Positions 35,412 through 44,447 of a stretch of 64,000 nt of DNA are shown here, piece by piece. Every line of letters starts with the position of its first letter. Position 1 is the first letter of the stretch. The DNA is from Chelatococcus sp. HY11 (GTDB taxonomy: Bacteria; Pseudomonadota; Alphaproteobacteria; Rhizobiales; Beijerinckiaceae). The stretch is from the NCBI RefSeq assembly GCF_018398335.1, contig NZ_JAHBRX010000002.1:558001-622000 (forward strand), in the 5' to 3' direction. The notes beneath the pieces were generated by a model. It did not search any database. It saw nothing but the letters and a program-made list of their open reading frames with translations, and was not told the DNA's origin. A program made the translations under genes and the position numbers.

Positions 35412-36164
35412 TCAAGGTTTTCCCAGGCGGTCGATCGCAGCAACCAGTGGCCCTTCCGAAACCCTGATAAAGCCGAGATAGGGATGGTCCATGTCGATAA
35501 TCAGGGCCAATGCGCCGGTTATCGACAGCGAACAAATGAACAGGGTGAAGACGACTGTTGCGTTGCGGGGAGTCAATAGCCCAAACGAGCCAAAAAGCAG
35601 CGCCAGCCAAACCACGAGGAATGCAACGAAGAGGCTCGGAAACTCCTCGGACTCGGTTTCCGGTCTGAGCCAATGCGCCTCGGCGATCTCCCCGCTGAGT
35701 TGAAGCGCCCGCGTCTGCAGCCAGCGCTGGGCGTTGCTCCCTGGCGTCAGGCTTCGCAAACCATCCTGGATTTCCTCGACATCCAGGCCGTCCGCGACGG
35801 GAATCGGACTGTTATAGCCGCCGGTGATCTGGCGCAACCGTTCCTGCACTAATGTCCGAAGTTCACCACGCATCTCCTTCGTTTCCGGACCGTAGTGGGC
35901 CATGACCCGGTCCAATAGAACAACCCGCGCCGACCAGGTTCTCAGCTCAATATTTGCGTCATCGAGCGAGCGCTTTGACGATGCGATCAAAAGGCCTAGA
36001 GCAAGGGCCGAAAGGGTACCGATGATGGCCGTCGCCAGCTTGATCGCATCCCGCGAGTCGCCGGATAAATGTCCGTCCGGCAGGCGGGAGTGCAAAAGCA
36101 TGCCAAGGCAAGCGGCGCCGAACACGAAACAGAACGCAAGACTGCCGATTGCAAGTGGGCTCAT
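35412..36164 (-). CDS. DUF4239-type integral membrane protein
   Basis: A protein of about 250 residues with two membrane segments at each end (about 5-25 and 40-62; about 180-200 and 210-230) around a soluble helical middle, the layout of DUF4239 (bestrophin-like) proteins. The DSRDAIKLATAIIGTLSALALGLLIAS segment is typical. The ATG at 36164 matches the family start (MSPLAIGS); one at 36185 would add seven basic residues. Function is not established for the family; ion-channel-like roles have been suggested from the fold. It is not clearly linked to neighbours. Confidence 0.75.
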   Translation of the reverse strand: MSPLAIGSLAFCFVFGAACLGMLLHSRLPDGHLSGDSRDAIKLATAIIGTLSALALGLLIASSKRSLDDANIELRTWSARVVLLDRVMAHYGPETKEMRGELRTLVQERLRQITGGYNSPIPVADGLDVEEIQDGLRSLTPGSNAQRWLQTRALQLSGEIAEAHWLRPETESEEFPSLFVAFLVVWLALLFGSFGLLTPRNATVVFTLFICSLSITGALALIIDMDHPYLGFIRVSEGPLVAAIDRLGKP

Positions 36165-36368
36165 TGGTACCCGCCGTCTCTTCATTCATCCGTGACGTGC
36201 ATGTGACGCCAGCAATATTACAAGAAGAATGCGTCAGGGCACGATATGACATGACGTCATGCCTTGCGACGTGATGGAAGGTGGCTTTCATGTATCGCAG
36301 TCGCTTCCGCGACGGCTTCCACGCCCTGGCGAGGCCTGCAGAGCCTTTTTCCGGCTGCGTGAGAGACG

Positions 36369-37403
36369 CTATTCCGCGGCTGACCGCGTGGAGCGCGCGA
36401 CGGGCGCTGGCCCGGTGGATTGGCGGACGGTCAGAGACGCCGGAACCTTTTCGCGTTCGCGCAGGATGGGAAGCCCGAGCAACCGGGTGAGAAGCATGTT
36501 CGTCGCCGTCCGCGCGACCTGATCGATCCGCGCCGTGAGCGTCGTCAGTGGCGGATAACAGAAATCGGCGCCGAAAATATCGTCGCATCCCACCACGCTG
36601 ATGTCCCCCGGCACCGAAACACCGAGCTCGGCGAAGCGCTTCAAGCCAGCGATCGCCAGCATGTCGTTGAAGAACAGGCAAGCGGTAACCTTGTGATGCA
36701 GGGCGGCGTCGGCGGCGGCCGCGCCCGATTGCGTCTCCCCGAAATGGCCGAGGTTGAGACATTCCACCTGCAGCCTGTCCGCGGCCGCCTGGAGAGCCTC
36801 CCAACGTTTCCGGCTCGACCAGGACGAGAGCGGACCACCGAGGAAAGCAACGCGCGAATGACCGAGCGACGCGATGTAATTCAGGGCTTGCGTGACCGCG
36901 GTCGACGTGTCCACGACGACACTTTGCACGCCCTCAATCTCCCGGTTCACGACAACCATCGGCAGCTTCTGCGCAATCGTGACAAGACGCTCATCGGACA
37001 ACCGCGATCCGGCGAGGACGACCCCGTCCACCGCCGCGGGCAATTCCTGGAGATACTGCTCCTCGAGGTCGGCGGAGGCCTCGGTGTCCACCAGCATATG
37101 GCGATAGTTGCGAACCTTGGCCTCCGCCTGGGTGCCACGGATAAGGTCGAAAAAATAGGGATTGGTCGCGCCGGGGATGAGGAGCGCCAGCGTGTGGGTG
37201 CGGCCGGACGACAGCGAGCGAGCCTGGAGGTTGGGGCGATAGCCGAGTTCCACGGCGACGTTCAGGACGTGCTTGCGCATCGTCTCGCTGACACGGCCGG
37301 ATTGAGTCAGGGCGCGGGACACCGTTGATGTCGCCACCCCGGCCTCGCGGGCCACATCCAGGATTGTGACCGCCTCCTTCAGATTCTCCACACGTCTCTT
37401 CAT
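36369..37403 (-). CDS. LacI-family transcriptional regulator
   Basis: A 344-residue repressor-type protein. The helix-turn-helix TILDVAREAGVATSTVSRAL and hinge NLQARSLSSGRTHTLALLIP are classic LacI features; the rest is a periplasmic-binding-protein-like effector domain ending in a minor C-terminal tail. The ATG at 37403 has GAGGA 6 bases upstream; the frame extends to 37490 with no similarity. It is divergent from the sugar-type importer operon, and two candidate operators with a shared GCAARCGWYTGC pattern lie in the gap. It most likely represses that operon and itself until the sugar or a derivative binds. Confidence 0.92.
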   Translation of the reverse strand: MKRRVENLKEAVTILDVAREAGVATSTVSRALTQSGRVSETMRKHVLNVAVELGYRPNLQARSLSSGRTHTLALLIPGATNPYFFDLIRGTQAEAKVRNYRHMLVDTEASADLEEQYLQELPAAVDGVVLAGSRLSDERLVTIAQKLPMVVVNREIEGVQSVVVDTSTAVTQALNYIASLGHSRVAFLGGPLSSWSSRKRWEALQAAADRLQVECLNLGHFGETQSGAAAADAALHHKVTACLFFNDMLAIAGLKRFAELGVSVPGDISVVGCDDIFGADFCYPPLTTLTARIDQVARTATNMLLTRLLGLPILREREKVPASLTVRQSTGPAPVARSTRSAAE

Positions 37404-37486
37404 TCCATGTCCTCGTGGGCCGCCTGGCCTCATAGCCGGCGACAACAGAACCAGCCACAGCGAAATAAGCCTTTCGCAACAACGTG

Positions 37487-37498
37487 GCAAACGTCTGC
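37487..37498. promoter_or_regulatory. Candidate LacI-family operator near the regulator gene
   Basis: gcaaacgtctgc lies inside the larger near-palindrome tggcaaacgtctgcca (37485-37500, 7 of 8 pairs match) with the central CG typical of LacI-family operators. It is 84 bases upstream of the regulator start, fitting autoregulation. Confidence 0.5.
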
Positions 37499-37567
37499 CA
37501 AATTTTGCGAGCCATATTTCTTCCCAAGATTAGCAAATTTCCCTGCAAAATAAAGGAAATGAGTCTG

Positions 37568-37592
37568 TTGACAAGCGATAGCAAGCGATTGC
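37568..37592 (+). promoter_or_regulatory. -35 box and overlapping candidate LacI-family operator
   Basis: TTGACA at 37568-37573 is a consensus -35 box. gcaagcgattgc at 37581-37592 has arms gcaa/ttgc around a central CG and would occupy the spacer and -10 area, so bound repressor would block polymerase. The stretch is also a tandem decamer repeat, aagcgatagc then aagcgattgc (37573-37592). No good -10 box is seen. The binding-protein gene starts 72 bases downstream. Confidence 0.55.
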
Positions 37593-37664
37593 ACAGTTAG
37601 AGAGCCAACGCGAGTTTCGGGTTCAACCGAACGTCTTTGCTCATGACAAAGTTGGAGGAAACCG

Positions 37665-38909
37665 ATGAGGGGTGTTTTCGGAACACGTCGGCAGTTTCTG
37701 ACCGCTGCCGCGACCACGGCGCTATTGGCAGCCGCCAACCGCGCGCATTCCGCGCAATCAAACGTCATCACCATCTGGGTGGGAAGCTGGTGGGAACCTC
37801 AGGTCCCCGTGGCGCAGCAGCTATGGGCCAAGGACTTTCCAAACGTCCGCCTGAATATCCAGGCCCTGCCGATCAACGGCTATCTCGACAAGTTCACGGC
37901 CGCAGCGCTCGGCGGCTCCCCACCCGATGTCGTCGATCTCGACACGACCTGGGTTTCCACCGTCGCGGCTCAGGGCCTGCTCGAGACCCTGGACAAGCTG
38001 GTCGACAAGGTCCCCGTTGCCGATCTTGCTCCCGCTGTCTGGAAGGCCAGCCAGTTCAAGGGCACGCAATATGCTATCCCGATGCGGAGCGGACCGGGCG
38101 TATACTACTATAACAAGACTGTCTTCGATAAGGCCGGGGTGCCCTATCCGAAGGACGGCTGGACCTACGCCGACCTGCTCGACCTCGCTCGGAAAACCAC
38201 GATCCCGGGGCAGCAATATGGGATCGGGGTCCCGGCCGATATCAGCGATCCCTCAAACGTCTTGACCTTATTCGCACCCATCCTATGGGCCAAGGGCGGC
38301 GACTTCATCACCCCGGATGGTTCGGCGCCAGCCATCAATACGCCGCAGTCTGTCGCAGCCATTACTTTCTGGTCCGATCTCTATCTCAAGTACAAGGTCA
38401 CTCCGGAAGGCACGCCCAACTTCACGACGACGCGCGACATCCAGCCTCTGTTCGAGGCCAACAAGGTCGGGCTCCTGACCTCCTCGTCCAATGCTTTCGA
38501 CACCTTCTCGAAGAACCCCAACCTGAAATGGGACATGGTGCTTTCGCCTGATGGCGTCAATCGCGGCGGGGGCTGGACCATGGGCGTGCCGGTGGGCGCG
38601 AGCAACCCGGATGGAGCCAAGGAGTTCCTCGTATGGCTGTCCCAGCCGGACATTCTCGCCAAGGTGCTGAACCGTTTCCCGGCGAACAAGAAGGCGCTGG
38701 AGCTCCCACCGTGGAATAATCCGGCAATAGCCATCTTCAAGGAGGCCGAACAGGGCGCGCGCTCCGTTCCCTCAGTGGCCGGCTGGTTCCAGATGCAGGA
38801 AGCAACGATCGTCGAGCTGCAGAAAATCCTGGTCGGCCAGAAGTCACCGCAGCAGGCGGCGGACTCGGCGGCCGCCACAATCGCGCGAATTATTTCCGAA
38901 AACAAATAA
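37665..38909 (+). CDS. ABC transporter substrate-binding protein, family 1 (sugar type)
   Basis: A 414-residue extracellular binding protein with a twin-arginine signal (GTRRQFLTAAATTALLAAANRAHS). Mature features: ITIWVGSWWEPQVPVAQQLW, GGSPPDVVDLDTTW, VYYYNKTVFDKAGVPYPKDGWTY-like segment and MGVPVGASNPDGAKEFLVWL, all typical of carbohydrate-binding family 1. GGAGGA lies about 7 bases before the ATG. First gene of a rightward operon of eight genes (to 45310) opposite the LacI regulator. The ligand is probably a mono- or oligosaccharide or a polyol. Confidence 0.93.
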   Translation: MRGVFGTRRQFLTAAATTALLAAANRAHSAQSNVITIWVGSWWEPQVPVAQQLWAKDFPNVRLNIQALPINGYLDKFTAAALGGSPPDVVDLDTTWVSTVAAQGLLETLDKLVDKVPVADLAPAVWKASQFKGTQYAIPMRSGPGVYYYNKTVFDKAGVPYPKDGWTYADLLDLARKTTIPGQQYGIGVPADISDPSNVLTLFAPILWAKGGDFITPDGSAPAINTPQSVAAITFWSDLYLKYKVTPEGTPNFTTTRDIQPLFEANKVGLLTSSSNAFDTFSKNPNLKWDMVLSPDGVNRGGGWTMGVPVGASNPDGAKEFLVWLSQPDILAKVLNRFPANKKALELPPWNNPAIAIFKEAEQGARSVPSVAGWFQMQEATIVELQKILVGQKSPQQAADSAAATIARIISENK

Positions 38910-39019
38910 TTCACGTCCATAACGCGACGCACTTGCATCACGGCGTCTGCGACCGTCTTCGCGCGCACCGCGCAGCGGTGCGCTGTGTTCAGCGGACAGC
39001 ATTAACGGCGAGAACACCG

Positions 39020-39838
39020 ATGATAAGGTATGGCTTCAGCACCATTGGCTGCCCGAACTATGACGTTCCCCAGGTCGTTGCGCTCGCGCGCTCCCACGGT
39101 TTCAAGGGCGTCGAGATCCGGTTCCTGCGCGGAACCGTGGATCTGACATCGCTTGCAGAATTCTCACCCGCCGGCCTCGCGGACACGCGCAAGCGTTTCC
39201 AGGACGCGGGTATCGAGGTCGTGGGGATCAATACGGGTGTTCGCATGGTCTCGCTCGACCCCGCGGTCCGCCAGCAGCAGCGAACCACTGCCAAGGCCAA
39301 TCTGGATATCGCGCTGGGGCTCGGCGCGCGCTATCTCAGGGTCTTCGGTGGCCCCATCCCGGCCGAACAGGACCGTGAGCGCAGTCTGGATGCCATCGCG
39401 GAGGGCCTTGGGGAGATCGCCGACCTCACCTATGCGGCGGGCGTTCACTCCCTGATCGAAACGCATGACGCCTTTTGCCGCGCGGACAGCATCCGCGATC
39501 TTTACAAGCGCGGTGCCAGCCGCAATCTCGGCGTTCTCTGGGACACGCTCCATTCCTATCGCCATGGCGAAACGGGCGAGGAGACCTGGGCCAAGCTCAA
39601 CGACCAGATCAAGCTCGTCCACGTCAAGGACGCCAACACGGCAACGCCGGAGAAATTCGACTTCGCGCTCACCGGTGAAGGCACGGTGCCCGTCGGCTCG
39701 TTCCTCGACCTGCTCGAACGTGAGAATTTCGACGGCTTCGTCAATTTCGAATGGGAGAAGGGCTGGCATCCGGAAATCGCCGATCCCGAGATCGCCATTC
39801 CCCATTTCGCCCATTTCATCGCCAGCCGGGGAGGATGA
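39020..39838 (+). CDS. Sugar phosphate isomerase/epimerase family protein (TIM barrel)
   Basis: A 272-residue protein of the AP-endonuclease-2-like TIM barrel group, which includes xylose-type isomerases, inosose dehydratases and 3-keto-sugar epimerases. Metal-ligand regions are visible as SLIETHDAF, GVLWDTLHSYRHG, IKLVHVKDAN and the late FVNFEWEKGWHPEI. The ATG at 39020 gives the family opening (MIRYGFSTIGCP); the longer frame is not supported. It lies between the binding protein and the permeases, which ties it to the imported sugar. The exact reaction is not readable. Confidence 0.87.
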   Translation: MIRYGFSTIGCPNYDVPQVVALARSHGFKGVEIRFLRGTVDLTSLAEFSPAGLADTRKRFQDAGIEVVGINTGVRMVSLDPAVRQQQRTTAKANLDIALGLGARYLRVFGGPIPAEQDRERSLDAIAEGLGEIADLTYAAGVHSLIETHDAFCRADSIRDLYKRGASRNLGVLWDTLHSYRHGETGEETWAKLNDQIKLVHVKDANTATPEKFDFALTGEGTVPVGSFLDLLERENFDGFVNFEWEKGWHPEIADPEIAIPHFAHFIASRGG

Positions 39839-39841
39839 GCC

Positions 39842-40810
39842 GTGGCCGCTTCGCATGCAGGAGCCGCGCCGATGGTGAGCACGCGCCGGACAGCGTCGCG
39901 GCGCAGCGAAAGCATCAGCCTCAAGGCACAGCGCCGACGACGCGCCTATCTGCTCGTGGCGCCGGCTATTATCCTGATCGCGCTCATGATGATCTATCCG
40001 ATCATCCAGACGATTTACTTCAGCTTCTCAAAAGTTCAACTCCCGGCACTGCGGACCACTTTCGTCGGATTCGATAACTTTATGCGAATTCTCAACAATC
40101 CGGAAACCGGACCGCTGGTACAACGCACCCTCGTCTGGATCGCGGGCAGTGTCGCGCTGAAGATGGCTTTAGGGTTGATCGCCGCACTCGTGTTCAACGC
40201 GAAGGTGCGCGGGACGGTATGGATGCGTGTGCTCGTCATACTGCCCTGGGCCATCCCTTCCGTCGTCGGCGCCAATCTGTGGCGCTGGATCGTGCAGACC
40301 GATGCCGGTGTCCTCAACCAGACACTGCGGTCCTGGGGCCTGGAGAGCTGGGCGCTCAACTGGCTGGGCGACCCGAGTACAGCCATGTTCACGGTTATCG
40401 TCGCCTACTCCTGGGGCGGTTTTGCCTTCGTCATGCTGCTTATTCTGGCGCGACTACAGGGATTACCAGAGGATATCAACGAAGCCGCGCGCGTCGACGG
40501 CGCCAACTGGTGGCAAATCTTCCGCTATATCACCCTGCCCTCCCTGAGCGGCGTGCTGGCCGTCGCGCTGATCCTCGAAATCGTCAGCGGCATGAACTCC
40601 TTTGATACCCTGATGATCATGACCGGCGGCGGCCCCGCCAACGCCACGCGTATCTGGGGCATCGACATCTACAAGACCGGCTTCACCGAATTCAATCTCG
40701 GCGGCGCCGCCGCGCAGAGCGTACTCATGTTCGCCGCCGTCATCGTCGTCTTCTCCATCTACGGAGGCGTCAACAGCCGCATCGCGCGTCGCCAGGGAGA
40801 GCCGGCATGA
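39842..40810 (+). CDS. ABC sugar permease, MalF/UgpA type
   Basis: A 322-residue permease with a short basic N-terminus, six membrane segments and the EAA loop DINEAARVDGANWWQIFRYITLP. The GTG at 39842 is chosen because a full GGGGAGG site ends 7 bases before it; it lies 3 bases after the previous stop. It forms the channel with the MalG-type gene that overlaps it by 4 bases. No ATPase gene is in the cluster. Confidence 0.92.
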   Translation: MAASHAGAAPMVSTRRTASRRSESISLKAQRRRRAYLLVAPAIILIALMMIYPIIQTIYFSFSKVQLPALRTTFVGFDNFMRILNNPETGPLVQRTLVWIAGSVALKMALGLIAALVFNAKVRGTVWMRVLVILPWAIPSVVGANLWRWIVQTDAGVLNQTLRSWGLESWALNWLGDPSTAMFTVIVAYSWGGFAFVMLLILARLQGLPEDINEAARVDGANWWQIFRYITLPSLSGVLAVALILEIVSGMNSFDTLMIMTGGGPANATRIWGIDIYKTGFTEFNLGGAAAQSVLMFAAVIVVFSIYGGVNSRIARRQGEPA

Positions 40811-41697
40811 CCGCCATCCCTTCAATCGGACGCCCGAAAACGGCCCATGACTACGCCATGCGTCAGATGATCGGCACCGTCGGGAAATATGCACTGGTCT
40901 ACGGCCTGGGACTGATCTTCGTCCTGTTCAGCACCTTGCCGCTGATCTGGGGCATCAGCACCGCCCTGAAGGTACCATCCGAGGTCTATGCCTTTCCGCC
41001 AAGCTGGATACCGACAACGCTGACCTTCGAAAACTTCCTTCTCGTGGTTCAGAACAAGAACCTGCTGCGCGCTTTCCTCAACACGCTGATCATCGCGTCG
41101 GGAACGACTTTCGTCGCGCTGATTGTCGGCGTTCTCGGCGGCTACGGATTTGCGCGTTATCACTTTCCCGGCCGTAACATGTTGTTGTGGTCGGTGCTGT
41201 TCACAAAGCTCTTTCCGCGCGTCGTGGTGATCGTTCCGTTCTTCGTCACGCTACGCAATCTCCAGATGATGAACACCTACCAGGGCCTTATCCTTGTCTA
41301 CCTGATGGTGACGTTTCCGGTCGCAATCTGGCTGCTCAAGGGCTTTTTCGACAAGATCCCGGTCGAGATCGAAGAGGCCGCCGTCATCGACGGATGCAAC
41401 CTCCCGCAACTGCTCTGGTATGTGATCCTGCCCATGTCGCGGCCTGCCATGATAGCCGTCGCCATGTATTCATTCATCCTCGCCTGGAATGAATTTCTTT
41501 TTGCCCTTGTATTCACCAACGGTCTTGAGCGGCGCCCACTGTCGATCGCACTCGCTTTCTTCATCGACGAAAATGGAATCCGCTGGGGCGAGCTGATGGC
41601 TGCTTCGGTCGTCATGAGCCTGCCCGCCATCATTGTCTTCAGCTTCGCACAAAAGCTTCTCGTGCGTGGCCTCAGCGACGGAGCCGTAAAGGGATGA
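40807..41697 (+). CDS. ABC sugar permease, MalG/UgpE type
   Basis: A 296-residue permease: first membrane segment near residues 28-50, then TLTFENFLLVV (the N-terminal block of MalG-type permeases), and EAA loop VEIEEAAVIDGCNLPQLLWYVILP. The C-terminus FAQKLLVRGLSDGAVKG is typical. It overlaps both neighbours by 4 bases, showing tight translational coupling in the operon. Confidence 0.93.
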   Translation: MTAIPSIGRPKTAHDYAMRQMIGTVGKYALVYGLGLIFVLFSTLPLIWGISTALKVPSEVYAFPPSWIPTTLTFENFLLVVQNKNLLRAFLNTLIIASGTTFVALIVGVLGGYGFARYHFPGRNMLLWSVLFTKLFPRVVVIVPFFVTLRNLQMMNTYQGLILVYLMVTFPVAIWLLKGFFDKIPVEIEEAAVIDGCNLPQLLWYVILPMSRPAMIAVAMYSFILAWNEFLFALVFTNGLERRPLSIALAFFIDENGIRWGELMAASVVMSLPAIIVFSFAQKLLVRGLSDGAVKG

Positions 41698-42428
41698 ACG
41701 ATCGCAACGGACAAGTGGCCCTGGTTACCGGCGCGAGCTTCGGCGTCGGACGCGCCACGATCGCGGCACTCACGGCTCGTGGCATGGAGGTCATCGCTGC
41801 CGCGCGCGACATCGGCCGGCTGGAGGCGGCGATCGGCGAGCTAGCCCCGGAGCATCGCGATCATGTCACGCCAATCGCCGCGGATGTGCGCGAAGAGAGT
41901 GACGTGATGCGCCTGAGCCACCAGGCCATCGACCGCTTCGGGCGTATCGACGTCCTGGTGAACAGCGCCGGGGTCAGCATGTCCGCGCGCACCCGGCTCG
42001 TCGACAGCACATCGGACGAGTGGCACAAGATCATCGAGACCAATCTCACCGGCACCTACCTCATGTGCCGCGCGTGCCTGCCGCATCTGGAAAAATCCCC
42101 GGATGGCTACATCCTCAATGTCCAGTCGACGGGGGCCTATCGGGCAAGCCCCGGCGTCAGCCTCTATGCGGCCTCGAAGTTCGGCGTGCGCGCGCTCAGC
42201 GAGGCGCTGATCGAGGAATATCGCCATTCGAACATCCGCATCACGTCCGTCAGTCCAGGGCCCATCGATACCAATATCTGGTCGCATAAGGTCGAGCCGC
42301 CCTCGGCGGAACGGCGGGCCCTGATGCTGCGGCCGAGCGACATCGCGGACATCTTCGTCTGGCTGCTCGATCGGCCCCGGCACATGCATATTCCCGATAT
42401 CACCGTCACGCCGTGGACGGGCATCTAG
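41694..42428 (+). CDS. Short-chain dehydrogenase/reductase
   Basis: A 244-residue classical SDR. The cofactor motif is VTGASFGVGRATI (about residues 12-24), the NSAG motif is VLVNSAGVSM, and the catalytic set lies around VQSTGAYRAS and Y-A-A-S-K (SLYAASKFGVRALSE). It would oxidise or reduce a hydroxyl or keto group with NAD(P), plausibly on the imported sugar or a derived acid. The start overlaps the MalG-type permease stop (ATGA). Confidence 0.9.
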   Translation: MNDRNGQVALVTGASFGVGRATIAALTARGMEVIAAARDIGRLEAAIGELAPEHRDHVTPIAADVREESDVMRLSHQAIDRFGRIDVLVNSAGVSMSARTRLVDSTSDEWHKIIETNLTGTYLMCRACLPHLEKSPDGYILNVQSTGAYRASPGVSLYAASKFGVRALSEALIEEYRHSNIRITSVSPGPIDTNIWSHKVEPPSAERRALMLRPSDIADIFVWLLDRPRHMHIPDITVTPWTGI

Positions 42429-42439
42429 CGAGACAATCC

Positions 42440-43612
42440 ATGAAAACCGTATCCGTCGGCTTCATCGGAGCCGGATTCTCGGCCCATCTCCATGTGGAAG
42501 GTTTGAAGAAAGTCTACGGTGTTACCGTGCGCCTGGCCGGCGTCACGGCGACGCGCCCGGAGCGCGCGGTGGCTTTTGCCAAGGCCCACGGCGTCGCGGA
42601 AACCTTCGCCACCTGGCAGGATCTCCTCGCATCCCCAGCAATCGACGTGGTGTGCATCTGTGTGCCGAATGGCCTCCACGCCGAGATTGCCATCGCCGCC
42701 GCGCGGGCCGGGAAGCACGTCATCTGCGAGAAGCCGATGACCGGCGCCTTTGGCCCGTCCAATGGCCTGACCGGCGTGGCGCGTGCCCATGACGAACGCG
42801 AGCGGGCGCTGGCCTCGATCGATGCCATCCGCGGGGCGGTGCATAAGGCAGGCGTGCTCTTCCTCTATGCGGAGAACTGGGTCTACGCGCCCGCCATGCT
42901 CAAGACGAAGCGCCTCCTCGAAACCGCGAAAGGCGCCATCATCGATATTCGCGCCGAGGAAAGCCACAGCGGCTCCCATGCCCTGCGGTCACGCCGACGG
43001 GAGACGGCCGGCGGCGGCGCGCTGATGATGCTCGGCTCTCATCCCATCGGCGCCGCCCTTCACCTCAAGGACTACGAGGCGCAGGTTGCGGGCGTGGCGC
43101 CCATCCGGGCGACGACCGTGACCTGCGAAACACGAGCGTTCTACGATACCGAGGCCGTCCGGCGCGCGGGCCACTCCTGGATCGTCTCAGACTGGCAGGA
43201 TGTCGAAACCTGGGCCAACCTCATCATAGGCTTCAGCGACGGATCGCAGGCGGTTATATCAGCCTCCTTCGCCATGCTTGGCGGTGTTCGCAATACTTTT
43301 GAGGTCTACACCACTAACGCGGTCTATCGCGGCAACATGACGCCGAATGACGGGCTGCTCGTCTATACGCCCGATCCCCAGGGCTTCGGCAACGAATACC
43401 TGCACGAGAAGATCGAAACCCGGACCGGCTGGATCACGGCCGCGCCAGACGAAGACTGGGTGCGCGGCTATCCGCAGGAGATGCAGGATTTCATGGAAGC
43501 GATCGCGTCCGCCAGGCAACCCGTGTCTGGCCTCACCCTCGCGGCCGCTGTCGTGGATGTCATCTATGCCGCCTACCAATCAGCGGAAGAAGGGCGGCGC
43601 GTCAGCCTCTGA
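42440..43612 (+). CDS. Gfo/Idh/MocA-family oxidoreductase
   Basis: A 390-residue two-domain dehydrogenase. The Rossmann motif is VGFIGAGFSAHLHVEG at the N-terminus and the conserved lysine lies in HVICEKPMTG. The C-terminal domain carries the substrate site (MLGSHPIGAALHLKD). The family oxidises inositols, sugars and glucosides at one hydroxyl. The ATG at 42440 gives the normal opening; the frame begins at 42413 within the SDR gene. With the two TIM-barrel proteins nearby, an oxidation-epimerisation or oxidation-dehydration sequence on a cyclic polyol or sugar is plausible. Confidence 0.9.
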   Translation: MKTVSVGFIGAGFSAHLHVEGLKKVYGVTVRLAGVTATRPERAVAFAKAHGVAETFATWQDLLASPAIDVVCICVPNGLHAEIAIAAARAGKHVICEKPMTGAFGPSNGLTGVARAHDERERALASIDAIRGAVHKAGVLFLYAENWVYAPAMLKTKRLLETAKGAIIDIRAEESHSGSHALRSRRRETAGGGALMMLGSHPIGAALHLKDYEAQVAGVAPIRATTVTCETRAFYDTEAVRRAGHSWIVSDWQDVETWANLIIGFSDGSQAVISASFAMLGGVRNTFEVYTTNAVYRGNMTPNDGLLVYTPDPQGFGNEYLHEKIETRTGWITAAPDEDWVRGYPQEMQDFMEAIASARQPVSGLTLAAAVVDVIYAAYQSAEEGRRVSL

Positions 43613-43643
43613 CCCGGCGCAGAATAATGACTGGAGAGATACG

Positions 43644-44447
43644 GTGATTTACGAACTGAACCATTACGGCATCGTGGTGCGCGACCTGCAGAAATCCCTC
43701 GATTTCTACCAGGGACTGTTGGGCGCGCGGATCGTCTACAAGGGATTCATTCCGCCCTCCAAGACGGATGTTATCTATTTGCTCATCGCGGGCGGTCTCA
43801 TCGAACTGCTCCACCCGGCCGAGCCGGGCCCGGATACGAAGTTCGGCATTACCCATATCGCTTTCATGAGCAACGATCTGGACGCCGACTACGAGCGGCT
43901 CACCAAATTGGGTTACGTCGGGCAAGTCGCCCCCAAGGTGGCGGGGAGCGGCGTCGGCCGGCTCGCCTTCCTCGGCGATCCCAACGGGGCCCGCATCGAG
44001 CTGATCCAGCGCGACGTGCCGATGCGCGACGACCCGCCCAGCCATGCTGTCATCCGCGCGTTCGACCACTACTCGCTGCTCGCCAACGACCTCGATGGCG
44101 CGCTCAAGCTCTATCGCGACGCCATGGGCATGAAGGTGCTCAAGGAGATGACGGTCCCTCACCCGACAAATCCCCTGTCGATCGTCTATCTCAACTGGGA
44201 CTACGACGTCCTCGAACTGCTTCATCGTCCGTCGCCCGATCCGAAGGCCGAACTCTACGGCCATTTCGCGCTACGCGTGGATAGCGTCGATGAGGCCCTG
44301 AAATACTTCGCCGATCACGGCGTTCCCGCCGAGCCCGGCACACCGAAGGCGGCCGGCACCGGCATCGGCCGCATCGGCATCATCCGCGATCCCGACGGGG
44401 TGAAGATCGAGCTCGTCGACCGTGCCGACCTGCGTGACCTGCCATGA
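43644..44447 (+). CDS. VOC-family protein (two glyoxalase-like modules)
   Basis: A 267-residue protein of two vicinal-oxygen-chelate modules. Module 1 starts with LNHYGIVVRDLQKSLDFYQGL and closes with FLGDPNGARIELIQ; module 2 starts with FDHYSLLANDLDGALKLYRDA and closes with IIRDPDGVKIELVD. The histidine and glutamate at these ends are the usual metal ligands. The GTG at 43644 is preferred, with GGAGAG 5 bases upstream; the frame extends upstream through the dehydrogenase gene. Family members are glyoxalases, epimerases, or ring-cleavage dioxygenases. The gene overlaps the next by 4 bases. Confidence 0.87.
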   Translation: MIYELNHYGIVVRDLQKSLDFYQGLLGARIVYKGFIPPSKTDVIYLLIAGGLIELLHPAEPGPDTKFGITHIAFMSNDLDADYERLTKLGYVGQVAPKVAGSGVGRLAFLGDPNGARIELIQRDVPMRDDPPSHAVIRAFDHYSLLANDLDGALKLYRDAMGMKVLKEMTVPHPTNPLSIVYLNWDYDVLELLHRPSPDPKAELYGHFALRVDSVDEALKYFADHGVPAEPGTPKAAGTGIGRIGIIRDPDGVKIELVDRADLRDLP

